From the NCBI GenBank assembly GCA_005503085.1, contig SCOI01000001.1:186001-250000 (forward strand): DNA of 64,000 nucleotides, given 5' to 3'. Made by a program: the position numbers and the translations under genes. Every line of letters begins with the position of its first letter. Position 1 is the stretch's first letter. Source of the DNA: Burkholderiales bacterium C2 (GTDB taxonomy: Bacteria; Pseudomonadota; Gammaproteobacteria; Burkholderiales; Burkholderiaceae_C). Below the pieces are notes generated by a model. That model was not told where the DNA came from. It ran no database searches and saw only the letters and a program-made list of their open reading frames with translations. Positions 34,860-43,215 of the stretch are shown here, piece by piece.

Positions 34860-35962
34860 TGCTTGGTCTCGGTCGGCACGGCGGTCGGTGCGCTAGGGGC
34901 TGCTGCTGCGCCGGCGGGACGCACCGCCTCCACCAGTTTCTGTAGCAGACCCAGGGTCTGCAGATTGATGCGTTCCAGCCTGATCAGGCTGCTCTCCAGG
35001 CGCTGCAGCCGCTCGGACTGTTGGTCCTGATTCAGTGCCGCGATCTCGCCGGACAGGCCGCTGAGATCGCCCAGCTTGAGACGGCTCAGGTCCACATCCA
35101 GCGGCGCCCCGGCAGCGACCCCATTGTGATGGCTGGCCTTCAGCGGTGTCTCGCTCTCCTGGGCCAGATCGCGCAGCACCTCGTTGACATCGGCCACCTG
35201 CAGATGGGTCTTGCCACCCATGAAGCCCAGCAACAGCAGGCGATCGCACAGCGAGTTGATGCGCCGCGGAATGCCCTGGCTGGACTTGTAGATCAGCGGG
35301 AAGACATCGAGCTCGAAGCTGGGTTTGCCGCTGCTGCCGGCGCACTTGAGGCGGTGCTCGATATAGCGCTGGGTCTCGTCCTCGTCGAGCGGTCCGATAT
35401 GGCAGGTGGCCGCCACACGCTGGCGGAACTGTTCCATCTCGGGGCGCTGCAGGATGTTGCGGAACTCGGGCTGGCCGACGAGAAAGGTCTGCAACAAGGA
35501 CTGGTTGCCGAACTGGAAGTTGGACAGCATGCGCAGCTCCTCGACGGCCCGCGCCGTCAGGTTCTGCGCCTCGTCGACGATCAGCAGGCAGCGCTTGCCC
35601 TGGCTGGTCTGATTGACGAAGAAGGCCTCCAGGGTCATCAGCAGCTCGGACTTGGGCAGGTCCTTGACCCTCACGCCGAAGGCCGCGCCGACCATGCGCA
35701 AGGTGTCCTCGGCATCGAGCTGAGTCGTGACCAGGTTGCCGATCACGACATTGCTGCGATTCAGACTGTCCAGCAGGCCGCGCAGCAAGGTGGTCTTGCC
35801 GGCACCGATCTCGCCGGTGATGACGATGAAGCCGTCATTGCGCAGCACGCCATAGTCCAGATAGGCCTTGGCGCGCCGGTGCTGCTTGCTACCGAAGTAG
35901 AAATTGGGGTCGGGGCTGAGTTGGAACGGCTTGCTGCTCAGCCCGAAAAAAGCTTCATACAT
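34856..35962 (-). CDS. XrtA-associated AAA ATPase (ExeA-like)
   Basis: The 368-residue protein starts MYEAFFGLSSKPFQLSPDPN, the standard opening of the family recalled as TIGR03015. Walker A is GEIGAGKTT at residues 50-58 and Walker B is LLIVDEAQNL near residue 130, followed by sensor-like FLVGQPEFR and an Arg-finger-like GIPRRINSLCDR. The C-terminal 90 residues are low-complexity, with a coiled-coil-like stretch DQQSERLQRLESSLIRLE and an Ala/Pro-rich tail. It is thought to power or regulate assembly of the EPS export machinery, by analogy with ExeA. It lies 3 bases after the outer-membrane gene. Confidence 0.94.
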   Translation of the reverse strand: MYEAFFGLSSKPFQLSPDPNFYFGSKQHRRAKAYLDYGVLRNDGFIVITGEIGAGKTTLLRGLLDSLNRSNVVIGNLVTTQLDAEDTLRMVGAAFGVRVKDLPKSELLMTLEAFFVNQTSQGKRCLLIVDEAQNLTARAVEELRMLSNFQFGNQSLLQTFLVGQPEFRNILQRPEMEQFRQRVAATCHIGPLDEDETQRYIEHRLKCAGSSGKPSFELDVFPLIYKSSQGIPRRINSLCDRLLLLGFMGGKTHLQVADVNEVLRDLAQESETPLKASHHNGVAAGAPLDVDLSRLKLGDLSGLSGEIAALNQDQQSERLQRLESSLIRLERINLQTLGLLQKLVEAVRPAGAAAAPSAPTAVPTETKQ

Positions 35963-35965
35963 GGG

Positions 35966-37522
35966 CTAGAACTGCTGGACAAGGGTGGCGGTTGCCGCAC
36001 TCTCGCGGTAAGGCTGAGACGGACTGTCGAAACGGGTGTGGCGCAGGCCGAACTGGACATTGGTGCGCACGCCAAGTTTGCCGTTCCAGTTGGCGGTCAG
36101 GGACTTCATATTGGTTTGCTGCCCGCTTGCTGCACCGCGGCTGCGTTGCTGGGAAAACAGCATATTGGCCGACGAGTTCGGCGTCAGGCGGTGTGCCAGG
36201 CTCACCGACATCATGCGCTGGTTCACGAGGCCGGTCCGGGACAGGTCGCCATTGGCGGGCGAGTCCTGGTCGAGATTGCGGCTCTTGGTCTGGCTCAGAG
36301 TCATGGTCAGCGTGGTCCTGGGCCCGCCTTGAACGGACAGCGACAAGGCCTGGCTGCGGGTCAGGCTGGCCCCGCCGCCCAGAAAGCCACCGGTCGGCAG
36401 TGCGTTCGGATCCAGACCCAGATTGCGCAAAAAGCTGCGGACCAGCAGATCACGCCGCACGGGATCGGGCTCGATGGAGGAGAACTGGATGTAGAACAGC
36501 TCGTAGTTGCTCAGCACATTGGCCTGCCCCTGCAAGCCGCCGGTGTTGACCGACTGGGAGTCGGTGAGGCGCCAGACCGAGCGGGCCATGCGGTGCTCGA
36601 AGGTCAGGCTGTGTGAATTGCCATACCTGCGGTGAGTCCATTCCGCCGCCAGCTTGGTGCGCACGGTCGGTGTCCAGCCCGCGTTGACGCCGTAGATGGT
36701 GCTGCTTTGCTTGGCCAGACTCTCGAAGTTCTGACGTTCGGCCCCGCCGGTCACGCCGAAGTTCCAGTCGACATCGGGCCTGACCACCAGGGTGGCTGTC
36801 GCGGACTGAGTTTCCACCTCACGCCCGCCGCGCGCCTGCGAGAGCTGATCGCTCAAGGAGGCCGACCAGTTCAGCAGACTGCCCGCGCTCAAACCATTGA
36901 GCTGCATGGACAGTGAGCGACTGCTGGCATCGCCGGCCAATGAATCCTTGGCTCGACTCTCCAGCAAATTGGCGCTCACCTGGTAGCCAGCGATGCCCGC
37001 CAACTGGCCCCGGATATAGGGCGAGACATTGAGTCTGGCGACCTCGGAGCTGTTGCCGCTGCGCAGTGTGGGGTCGGTGGATTGAGTACCGAAGGCGGAC
37101 ACGGCCTGCTGGCCGACACTGGCCTGGGCGTCGACATAGAACCAGTTGTCGATCGCCTCGACGCTGAGCTTCGCGGCCAGATTGTTCTGCACCTGGCCCG
37201 AGGCCTCGCTCTTGGTATAGATCACGCCGTTGAGCGAATAGTCCAGCGACCCACGCACACGACCTGTGCCGCTGCTGACGCTGAGGCCGGGTGAGATCGT
37301 CGTGATCAGGGCGGCATCCTTGCCCTCATCTCGAAGCCGCAGATTGTCCGTCAGCGTGCTGGACAGGCTGATACGAGGCTGCACCAGCAACTTGGATGCG
37401 GGCGCAGCGCTTTGCGCCATTGCCTGCAGAGCGCCGAGCCACAGCACCGGAACAAAGACGCATTGGGCCACGCATGCCGCACGACGCTTGCCAAGCCCGG
37501 ACTCAAGCCTTCTGAATTGCAT
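35966..37522 (-). CDS. XrtA-associated outer-membrane beta-barrel protein (TIGR03016 type)
   Basis: The 518-residue protein has a hydrophobic signal peptide (CVFVPVLWLGALQAMAQSA, cleavage after AMA) and then alternating short beta strands throughout (for example GRVRGSLDYSLNGVIYTK, RTNVQFGLRHTRFD), ending in Phe (ATLVQQF), as outer-membrane beta-barrels do. It fits the PEP-CTERM-associated hypothetical family recalled as TIGR03016 and may form part of the EPS export channel. The ATG at 37522 overlaps the kinase gene by 20 bases; the open frame extends into the kinase's repeat tail, where it reads as Met-Ala-Thr-Gly repeats and is surely not translated as such. Confidence 0.9.
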   Translation of the reverse strand: MQFRRLESGLGKRRAACVAQCVFVPVLWLGALQAMAQSAAPASKLLVQPRISLSSTLTDNLRLRDEGKDAALITTISPGLSVSSGTGRVRGSLDYSLNGVIYTKSEASGQVQNNLAAKLSVEAIDNWFYVDAQASVGQQAVSAFGTQSTDPTLRSGNSSEVARLNVSPYIRGQLAGIAGYQVSANLLESRAKDSLAGDASSRSLSMQLNGLSAGSLLNWSASLSDQLSQARGGREVETQSATATLVVRPDVDWNFGVTGGAERQNFESLAKQSSTIYGVNAGWTPTVRTKLAAEWTHRRYGNSHSLTFEHRMARSVWRLTDSQSVNTGGLQGQANVLSNYELFYIQFSSIEPDPVRRDLLVRSFLRNLGLDPNALPTGGFLGGGASLTRSQALSLSVQGGPRTTLTMTLSQTKSRNLDQDSPANGDLSRTGLVNQRMMSVSLAHRLTPNSSANMLFSQQRSRGAASGQQTNMKSLTANWNGKLGVRTNVQFGLRHTRFDSPSQPYRESAATATLVQQF

Positions 37523-38435
37523 TGTCGTGCCCGTAGCCATAGCCATACCCGTAGCCATACCCGTAGCCATAGCTGCCGGCCGCATTGGAGCGCGCCTGAT
37601 TCAGCAACAGCATCTTGACCGGGCAGGACTCGATGGTTGCAACGGCTTGCTGAACCGCGCTTTGCGGTGTCTTGTCGGCATGCACCACGACGACGATCTG
37701 CCCCATATGGGAGGCCAGCACGCGCGATTCGGTGGTCAGCAACAGGGGCGGCGAATCAAAGATGATGATGCGGTCCGGGTAACGCTTGGCCATGTCCTCG
37801 AGCAACTGACTCATCGCGTCGCTCGCCAGCAGTTCGGTCGCACGCGCGTGCGGCGTGCCGCTGGGCAAAATGGTCAGCTTGTCGACATTGGTGCGGAGCA
37901 AGACACTGGCCATATCGACCTGGTCTTCCAGCACGTCCAGCAGCCCCGGGCCTTGCGGCAGACCGAGCATGCGCAGGACCGAGGGGCGTGCCACGTCGGC
38001 ATCGACCAGCATGACCGTATTGTCCATCTCGGCGGCAATGCTCATCGCCAGATTCAGCGAGGTGAAGCTCTTGCCTTCCCCGGCCAAGGCGCTGGTCACC
38101 ATGATCAGATTGGCGTGATTCAGCGTGGTCGCCCCCTTGCCCATCGCATTCTTGATCAGCGGTCGTTTGATGACGCGGTACTGGTCGGCGATATGGGTGC
38201 GGGGCGCATTGGGCGTGAGCAGACCCTGTGCGGCCAAGGCATTGAGATCCAGATCCACCTTCTTGGACTGCTGCAGATGCGTCGACTCTTCGACGCCCAC
38301 CGGACTCGTTACCACACGCGGCTGCGGCGAAGGCTGGGGCTCGGCACCCTTGTTCAGCGTATCGCCGGGCAACATGACGCCGGCATTGCGCAGTTGCTCT
38401 AGGCGCTGCGCCGCCTGTTCGATGAGACTACTCAT
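37503..38435 (-). CDS. XrtA-associated tyrosine autokinase (BY-kinase/CpsD-like)
   Basis: The 310-residue cytoplasmic protein has a Walker A block TSALAGEGKSFTSLNLA, a Walker A' block MLVDADVARPS and a Walker B block IIIFDSPPLLL, as in CpsD/Wzc kinase domains, here encoded separately from the chain-length protein just upstream. The tail is seven Tyr-Gly pairs (residues about 289-302) followed by HDNAIQKA: the autophosphorylation cluster. Phosphorylation of this tail controls polymer length through its partner at 38436-40016. The stop lies inside the start region of the next gene. It fits the family recalled as TIGR03018. Confidence 0.95.
   Translation of the reverse strand: MSSLIEQAAQRLEQLRNAGVMLPGDTLNKGAEPQPSPQPRVVTSPVGVEESTHLQQSKKVDLDLNALAAQGLLTPNAPRTHIADQYRVIKRPLIKNAMGKGATTLNHANLIMVTSALAGEGKSFTSLNLAMSIAAEMDNTVMLVDADVARPSVLRMLGLPQGPGLLDVLEDQVDMASVLLRTNVDKLTILPSGTPHARATELLASDAMSQLLEDMAKRYPDRIIIFDSPPLLLTTESRVLASHMGQIVVVVHADKTPQSAVQQAVATIESCPVKMLLLNQARSNAAGSYGYGYGYGYGYGYGHDNAIQKA
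37530..37571 (-). repeat. Seven tandem hexanucleotide repeats encoding the Tyr-Gly tail
   Basis: Read on the minus strand, seven units of TATGGC or TACGGG follow one another in frame and encode (Tyr-Gly)7 at the end of the kinase. Because each unit is six bases, gain or loss of units changes the number of phosphorylatable tyrosines without breaking the frame. The same DNA read in another frame lies just upstream of the start of the outer-membrane protein gene. Confidence 0.9.
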
Positions 38436-40016
38436 TCAACCCGCCTGTCTGCTGATCAGCAGCGCCATGACCACCAAACCGAGGGCAAAAACACCCACCA
38501 AACCACCCGATGCTGCACCGAAGCGCAGCAGATCGATACGCTCCCTGCGACGCTCGACATCGGTCGCCAGCCGCGACACCACGCCCAGCACCGGCAACTC
38601 GGTGCGCAGGCGCAGCTGATTGCCATCGTGAAACACGGGGCGCAGCTGGCTCGCGGCAAAAGCGGTGAACAAACCGGCCGCCAGCGCCACAGCCAAGGCA
38701 CCGCCCAGCAACAGCAAGCGATTCGGAGCCACCGGCTTGGACGAAGCCCTCGGCGGGTCGATCAGACGGAAGTCCGCGACACCCGATGCCACATCGAGTT
38801 CACCGGACATCGCCGCCGACTCGCGCCGCGACACCAGATCCTCATAATTCTTCTTGTGAATCGCGTAATCGCGATTCAGCTGTGCGGCTTCGGCCTCCAG
38901 TTGGGGTGCAGTTTTCAGCGCGGCCAGCGCCTGCCCATAACGGCTGGTGTACTCCGCGACACGGGCACGCAAGGAGGCCACCTGAACTTCGGTAGTGGCC
39001 AGCATGCGGCCAAGCTCTTGCTGCACCAGGCTCGATCCCGCACCGATCCCCGGAGGGGCGGCCATCGCCGCCTTGCGCAGACTCGCCATCTCAAGCTTCT
39101 TCTGTTCCTCAAGATCCGCAATCAGCTTGCGCGTGCTGATGATGTCGGGGTGCTGGTCTGTATAGCGCTGCAGCAGAGAATCCAAATTGCGACGCTGCAC
39201 CTCCAGGCGGGAATCGATTTCCGGCGTCGCCACATTCAGGGCCGACTCCTGCAGCAGGCTCTGCGTCGTCGTGTTGGCACCGCGCGAGCGCTCGCCATCG
39301 ATCTGCTGCTTGGTCGCATCGCGGGCATTCTCTGCCTCGCGCAACTCCAGCTTGGCACGCTCGAGCTGGGCATTCATCTCGGTCAAGCGTGAGGCCGAAT
39401 CGCGACCATCGCTGGACATGGTCTGCAGATTGCGCAAGCGGAATTCCTTCAGACGCCCTTCGGCCTCTTCGAGCTTGGCCTCGTAGTTCTTGATCTGCTC
39501 GTTGATGAAGGTCGCGGCGGTCGCTGTGTCCTTGCGGCTGGCGCCGAGGCTGGACTCGACGAAGATGGACACCAGGGACTGAACCACCCGCTTGGCCGTC
39601 TCGGGATCCTCGTCGCGATAAGAGAGGGTGTAGAGGTTGTCGCGGGCCGTGCTACCGATCGACAGCGACTTGGTCACGGCCTCGATCGTCGCTTCCTGCT
39701 GGGCCTTGGACTGATTCTTCAGGTCGAGATCGGCCATGCGAACCAACTTCTCGACATTCGGCCGACTGATCAAGGTACGACTGAGCATCACGACCTGCTG
39801 TTCCACATTGGGTTGCACGGCCAAGCCCGACATCAGCGGCTTCAGAATCGACTGCGTGTCCACATAAATGCGGGCGCTGGCCTGATAGCGATCAGGCATC
39901 ATGAACACAACCGTCGCGCACACGCCCCCGGTCACCCAGGCCACAAGGACGCCGGGCCAGCGGTACTTCCACATGCTGCGCGCAATGGAAAGAATCTGGG
40001 CTATCAATAAATCCAT
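38436..40016 (-). CDS. XrtA-system polysaccharide chain-length determinant (Wzz-type)
   Basis: The 526-residue inner-membrane protein has a Wzz N-terminus (first helix about 20-40, then RYQASARIYVDTQSILKPLM), a long periplasmic helical hairpin with coiled-coil character (residues about 160-400), the usual proline-rich exit PPRASSKPVAPNRLLLLGG before the second helix (about 430-450), and a final hydrophobic segment LVGVFALGLVVMALLI. It regulates EPS chain length and bridges to the export lipoprotein. The kinase gene follows with no spacing. It matches the family recalled as TIGR03007. Confidence 0.95.
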   Translation of the reverse strand: MDLLIAQILSIARSMWKYRWPGVLVAWVTGGVCATVVFMMPDRYQASARIYVDTQSILKPLMSGLAVQPNVEQQVVMLSRTLISRPNVEKLVRMADLDLKNQSKAQQEATIEAVTKSLSIGSTARDNLYTLSYRDEDPETAKRVVQSLVSIFVESSLGASRKDTATAATFINEQIKNYEAKLEEAEGRLKEFRLRNLQTMSSDGRDSASRLTEMNAQLERAKLELREAENARDATKQQIDGERSRGANTTTQSLLQESALNVATPEIDSRLEVQRRNLDSLLQRYTDQHPDIISTRKLIADLEEQKKLEMASLRKAAMAAPPGIGAGSSLVQQELGRMLATTEVQVASLRARVAEYTSRYGQALAALKTAPQLEAEAAQLNRDYAIHKKNYEDLVSRRESAAMSGELDVASGVADFRLIDPPRASSKPVAPNRLLLLGGALAVALAAGLFTAFAASQLRPVFHDGNQLRLRTELPVLGVVSRLATDVERRRERIDLLRFGAASGGLVGVFALGLVVMALLISRQAG

Positions 40017-40059
40017 CTAGATTCGCCTGCAGACAAGCAAGGCACGCTGGCAATAGACA

Positions 40060-40088
40060 AGAAACCCCTGAACTCAGGTCGCCAGGGG
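40060..40088 (-). terminator. Possible attenuator hairpin between export and chain-length genes
   Basis: On the minus strand, CCCCTG (40088-40083) pairs with CAGGGG (40070-40065) and is followed by TTTCTTG. An alternative inner palindrome CCTGA-AC-TCAGG occupies 40067-40078. The T-tract is interrupted, so at most a partial terminator or mRNA-processing hairpin in the 92-base gap that separates the lipoprotein gene from the rest of the operon. Confidence 0.3.
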
Positions 40089-40108
40089 GCTCGAAACCCG
40101 GTCAGGAT

Positions 40109-40744
40109 TCAGAACAGGCTTTGCGGAATGATCAGGATGTCGCCGGGCCGCATTTCCACATTGGCCGACACCTCGCCACGCTTGATCAGATCGGTCAAGC
40201 GAACCGAGTACTGCTTGTTGCCCTCGGATGAACGCAAAATCGTCGCTTGATTGCCGGCGGCAAAGTCGGTCAAACCACCGACCGCGATCATCACGTCCAG
40301 CAGAGTCATCTTTTGCTTGTAGGGCAGGAATTGCGGCTTCGCGGCCTCGCCGAGCACGCGGATCTGTTCGCTGAAGGGGCCGACAAAACCTGTCACGATC
40401 ACCGTCACGACCGGATCACGCACATAGCGACCGAGTTGCTTTTCGATATCGCGGGCGATTTCCACAGAATTCTTGCCCTGCGCCACCATTTCATCGACCA
40501 GCGGCGTCGAGATCTTGCCATCGGGGCGCACCGGCACCGACATCGACAATTCGGGGTTGCGCCAGACAATGATATTGAGATTGTCACCAGCACCGACGAT
40601 GTAGCTGTAGTCCTGGGTCGCAGCAGAAACAGGCGCTGCCGGATACTTGGAGCTGTTGCTGGCACAACCGGCAACCAGGCCAGCGGCCGCCACCAGCAAA
40701 GCCAGACCGAGTCCGCGCGAAGTGGAAGCAATGCGAGTATTCAA
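40109..40744 (-). CDS. XrtA-system polysaccharide export lipoprotein (Wza-like)
   Basis: The 211-residue protein has a lipoprotein signal with lipobox LVAGC (Cys27). The Poly_export domain follows: YIVGAGDNLNIIVWRNPELS, VRPDGKISTPLVDEMVAQG and then an SLBB-like part (GEAAKPQFLPYKQKMTLLDV, MRPGDILIIPQSLF). It forms the periplasmic/outer-membrane exit for the EPS and belongs to the family recalled as TIGR03027. There is no ATG: TTG at 40744 is chosen because AGAGGA lies 6 bases upstream; a TTG at 40759 would place this sequence inside the gene. It is the first gene of the large minus-strand operon. Confidence 0.94.
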   Translation of the reverse strand: MNTRIASTSRGLGLALLVAAAGLVAGCASNSSKYPAAPVSAATQDYSYIVGAGDNLNIIVWRNPELSMSVPVRPDGKISTPLVDEMVAQGKNSVEIARDIEKQLGRYVRDPVVTVIVTGFVGPFSEQIRVLGEAAKPQFLPYKQKMTLLDVMIAVGGLTDFAAGNQATILRSSEGNKQYSVRLTDLIKRGEVSANVEMRPGDILIIPQSLF

Positions 40745-41077
40745 GGCAAGTCCTCTCAAAAATCAGTTGGTCTTGTGTGGACCCGTACAGCATCCAAGGG
40801 CATGACATGTTCGGACTGAATACCGATGCCTGCGAGGCCCCAGCGCAATGGATCATGCCACAGCAGTAAGGCAAACAAACCTGGGGATACGGGCCAAGCC
40901 GTCATGGCAGATGCCCACTAGTTGACACCCTTGGCACCTGCCTCACCGAGCACCCGGTTCACAGGCCGCGATTGCACCTCAGCCCCAGCGACAAGGCTAT
41001 CCCCCGAGTAGGGGCGTGCACCGGCCCAACTGCCCGCCACAGGGCCAAAACGGGCCACGCGCCGCAAGCGACTCGGC
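40745..41077. other. Non-coding region carrying the promoter side of the EPS operon
   Basis: These 333 bases hold no credible gene on either strand. They must contain the promoter of the minus-strand operon starting at 40744. A minus-strand stretch at 40860-40845 resembles a sigma-54 element (TGGCATG then ATTGC) but its GG-GC spacing is 11 rather than 10. A CCCC-GAGTA-GGGG hairpin lies at 41002-41014 without a T-run. I see no good -35/-10 pair. Confidence 0.5.
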
Positions 41078-41959
41078 TTATTTGCTGCGCCCTCGCAACA
41101 CCGGACGGATAAAGCTCAGCAGCAATTGCTGCAGCGGATTTGCGTTGCCCAGGGGGCGCCAGGCAAAGCTCAGCTTCTGGCGATACCCATCAAACTGCAG
41201 CGACCACGGCGCCGCACGCAGAGCGCCGCGCCCCAGCAAGACCTTCAGCACCGAAGTTCCCATCATGCCGGCGCACAGATCGCAGGCCATCATGGTGGAC
41301 GGCCCGCGCTTCTCGACGAAATTCACCGCCTCGGGCACCACCAGATAGGAGCGCTGCAACATGGCTGGCGACAGTCCGGCGATGAATCGCGCGTATTGCT
41401 CCTGCTTGGTATGCCCTTCGAGCCGAAAGTAATTCTCGAAACTCAGCCCCCCTGGCTTGAAATACAACAAGGAAACACCCATGCCCAACGGTGCTGCCGT
41501 CAACGCCGGGATCTTGCGCTCGTGACACAGTTGAAACAGGCTGCGCCGTGCCTCGATGGCAAAAACATCGATGCCATCCACATAGACGTCAACATCGGCC
41601 AGGAATTCGCCAATATTCTCGGCAGTGACGCCGGCTGGATACACCCGCACATCGGCCTCGGGATTGATGTCCTTGACCATTTCGGCGAGCACTTGCGCCT
41701 TGGGACGCCCCAAAGTCGACATCGTGGCGCCAACTTGACGGTTGAAATTGTGGACCTCGAAATCATCGAAGTCGGCAATATTGAACTTGCTCAGCCCCAA
41801 ACGCGCCAAGGTCAGCAGATGAGCCCCGCCAACCCCACCCAGCCCGGCTATCGCCACCCGAGCCTGACGCAGCCGCGCCTGCTCCGCAACGGAGACCCAG
41901 CCGATATTTCGCGAAAAGGCGCGCTCATAATCAAAAGTCAATGTCGGCTCCAAGTGCAC
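41078..41959 (-). CDS. ThiF/HesA/MoeB (E1-like) family adenylyltransferase
   Basis: The 293-residue protein carries the nucleotide-binding loop VAIAGLGGVGGAHLLTLA (residues 35-52), the acidic block IADFDDFEVHNFNRQ with the conserved Arg74, and VDGIDVF. Only one CxxC pair is present (Cys226/Cys229 in MACDLCAG), whereas ThiF and MoeB usually hold zinc with two; the protein then ends in a basic tail. E1-like enzymes adenylate the C-terminal carboxylate of a small protein or peptide. No ubiquitin-like partner gene is seen nearby. It starts at GTG 41959 (TTG 41953 is possible, with AGAGG 5 bases upstream) and is divergent from the nitroreductase gene. Confidence 0.88.
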   Translation of the reverse strand: MHLEPTLTFDYERAFSRNIGWVSVAEQARLRQARVAIAGLGGVGGAHLLTLARLGLSKFNIADFDDFEVHNFNRQVGATMSTLGRPKAQVLAEMVKDINPEADVRVYPAGVTAENIGEFLADVDVYVDGIDVFAIEARRSLFQLCHERKIPALTAAPLGMGVSLLYFKPGGLSFENYFRLEGHTKQEQYARFIAGLSPAMLQRSYLVVPEAVNFVEKRGPSTMMACDLCAGMMGTSVLKVLLGRGALRAAPWSLQFDGYRQKLSFAWRPLGNANPLQQLLLSFIRPVLRGRSK

Positions 41960-42120
41960 CTCTTTTCTTCCGGCCTTTAGTGGCGCGGCAGCCTCATCAT
42001 CGGCAGTTCGCCAGCACCTGTAAATCCAAACACGACTGCGGCAGACCCAAGCCCGCCTTCAGCAGCTTTTCTGGGGGGTCTTTGTATACCATGAGCAACC
42101 TTTTCTGAAGCACCCGCATC
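41960..42120. promoter_or_regulatory. Divergent promoter region between ThiF-like and nitroreductase genes
   Basis: This 161-base gap separates two genes that point away from each other, so it should hold both promoters. On the plus strand TATACC near 42086 could be part of a -10 element. I see no clear operator or sigma-54 element here. Confidence 0.45.
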
Positions 42121-43215
42121 ATGCCGACTCGAGAGCAAGTTCTGCAGATTCTGGATCTCGCCCGTTGGGCACCCAGCGGCGACAACACCCAGCCTTGGCG
42201 CTTCGAGATCATCTCGCCCGAGCATGTTGTTGTGCACGGCTTCGATACGCACGAGCACTGCGTCTATGACCTCGACGGGCATCCAAGCCAGATTTCGCTG
42301 GGCGCCCTGCTTGAAACCGCTGCAATCGCCGCGAGCGCCCACGGCCTGGGCCTGGAGATCAGCCGGCGGACCGGGCTGCCGGACTCAACGCCGACTTTCG
42401 ATCTGCACTTGCACGTCGACCCAAGCGTGAGGCAGGACGCCCTGATCGAGCAGATCGAACGCCGCAGCGTGCAGCGCCGGCCACTGAGCACACGCGCGCT
42501 GAGCAAGGCCGAGAAACAGCAGTTGCAGGACTGCCTGCCGGCCGGCTATCAGATTCATTGGCTGGAAGGCTTTGCCAGCCGGCTGCAGACCGCCCTGCTG
42601 ATGTTCCGCTCGGCCCGGCTGCGCCTGACCACGCCCGAAGCCTACCGGGTGCATTGCGACATCATCGACTGGGATTGCCAGTTCAGCGCCACCAAGGTCC
42701 CCGACCAGGCTTTGGGCGTCGATGCGGCCACGACCCACTTGATGCGTTTCGTGATGAAGAGTTGGGATCGGGTGCAATTTTTCAACCGATTCCTCGCCGG
42801 CACCTGGGCGCCTCGGCTGCAGATGGACTTCGCCCCCAGCCTGGCCTGCGCGGCCCACTTTGTGCTGTACGCGCCCGAGCAACCCAAGACCGTCGATGAC
42901 TACGTCGAAGCCGGGCGGGCCATGCAGCGCTTCTGGTTGAAAGCCACGGAGCTGCAACTGCAACTGCAGCCGGAGGTGACACCACTCGTCTTCGCAAGAT
43001 ATGCCCGAGAGCAGCGCCCCTTCTCCAGCACCAGTGGAGCGATGGCGGCAGCGATCGATGTCAAGTCTCGCCTTGAACGGCTGATCGGCGCCGATTTGGC
43101 CCAAGCAGCGGTCTATATGGGCCGGGTCGGCGCTGGCCCGACTCCCAGCTCGCGCTCGCTTCGCAGACCCCTGGAGGAGTTGATCATCAACACCCAGGCG
43201 GGAGCCCCATCATGA
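42121..43215 (+). CDS. Nitroreductase-family flavoprotein
   Basis: The 364-residue protein starts with VLQILDLARWAPSGDNTQPW, the FMN-binding N-terminal block of nitroreductases (Arg, Ser, Asn, Gln), and ends with GRVGAGPTPSSRSLRRPLEE, the C-terminal FMN-contacting block. Between them is a larger than usual insertion (residues about 130-290, rich in Arg, Gln and aromatics), so it is nearly twice the length of NfsB-type enzymes and closer to the Acg/SagB-like size class. It probably oxidises or reduces a small substrate with FMN. It overlaps the transporter gene by ATGA and faces the ThiF-like gene across a shared promoter region. Confidence 0.86.
   Translation: MPTREQVLQILDLARWAPSGDNTQPWRFEIISPEHVVVHGFDTHEHCVYDLDGHPSQISLGALLETAAIAASAHGLGLEISRRTGLPDSTPTFDLHLHVDPSVRQDALIEQIERRSVQRRPLSTRALSKAEKQQLQDCLPAGYQIHWLEGFASRLQTALLMFRSARLRLTTPEAYRVHCDIIDWDCQFSATKVPDQALGVDAATTHLMRFVMKSWDRVQFFNRFLAGTWAPRLQMDFAPSLACAAHFVLYAPEQPKTVDDYVEAGRAMQRFWLKATELQLQLQPEVTPLVFARYAREQRPFSSTSGAMAAAIDVKSRLERLIGADLAQAAVYMGRVGAGPTPSSRSLRRPLEELIINTQAGAPS

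Noticed and set aside
37523-37585. A start for the outer-membrane protein further upstream, inside the repeat
   Set aside because: The residues would be Met-Ala-Thr-Gly repeats created by reading the kinase's Tyr-Gly repeat in another frame; the signal peptide begins well after ATG 37522.
41002-41014. A CCCC/GGGG hairpin as terminator of the ThiF-like gene
   Set aside because: The stem is only four or five base pairs and no T-run follows on the minus strand.
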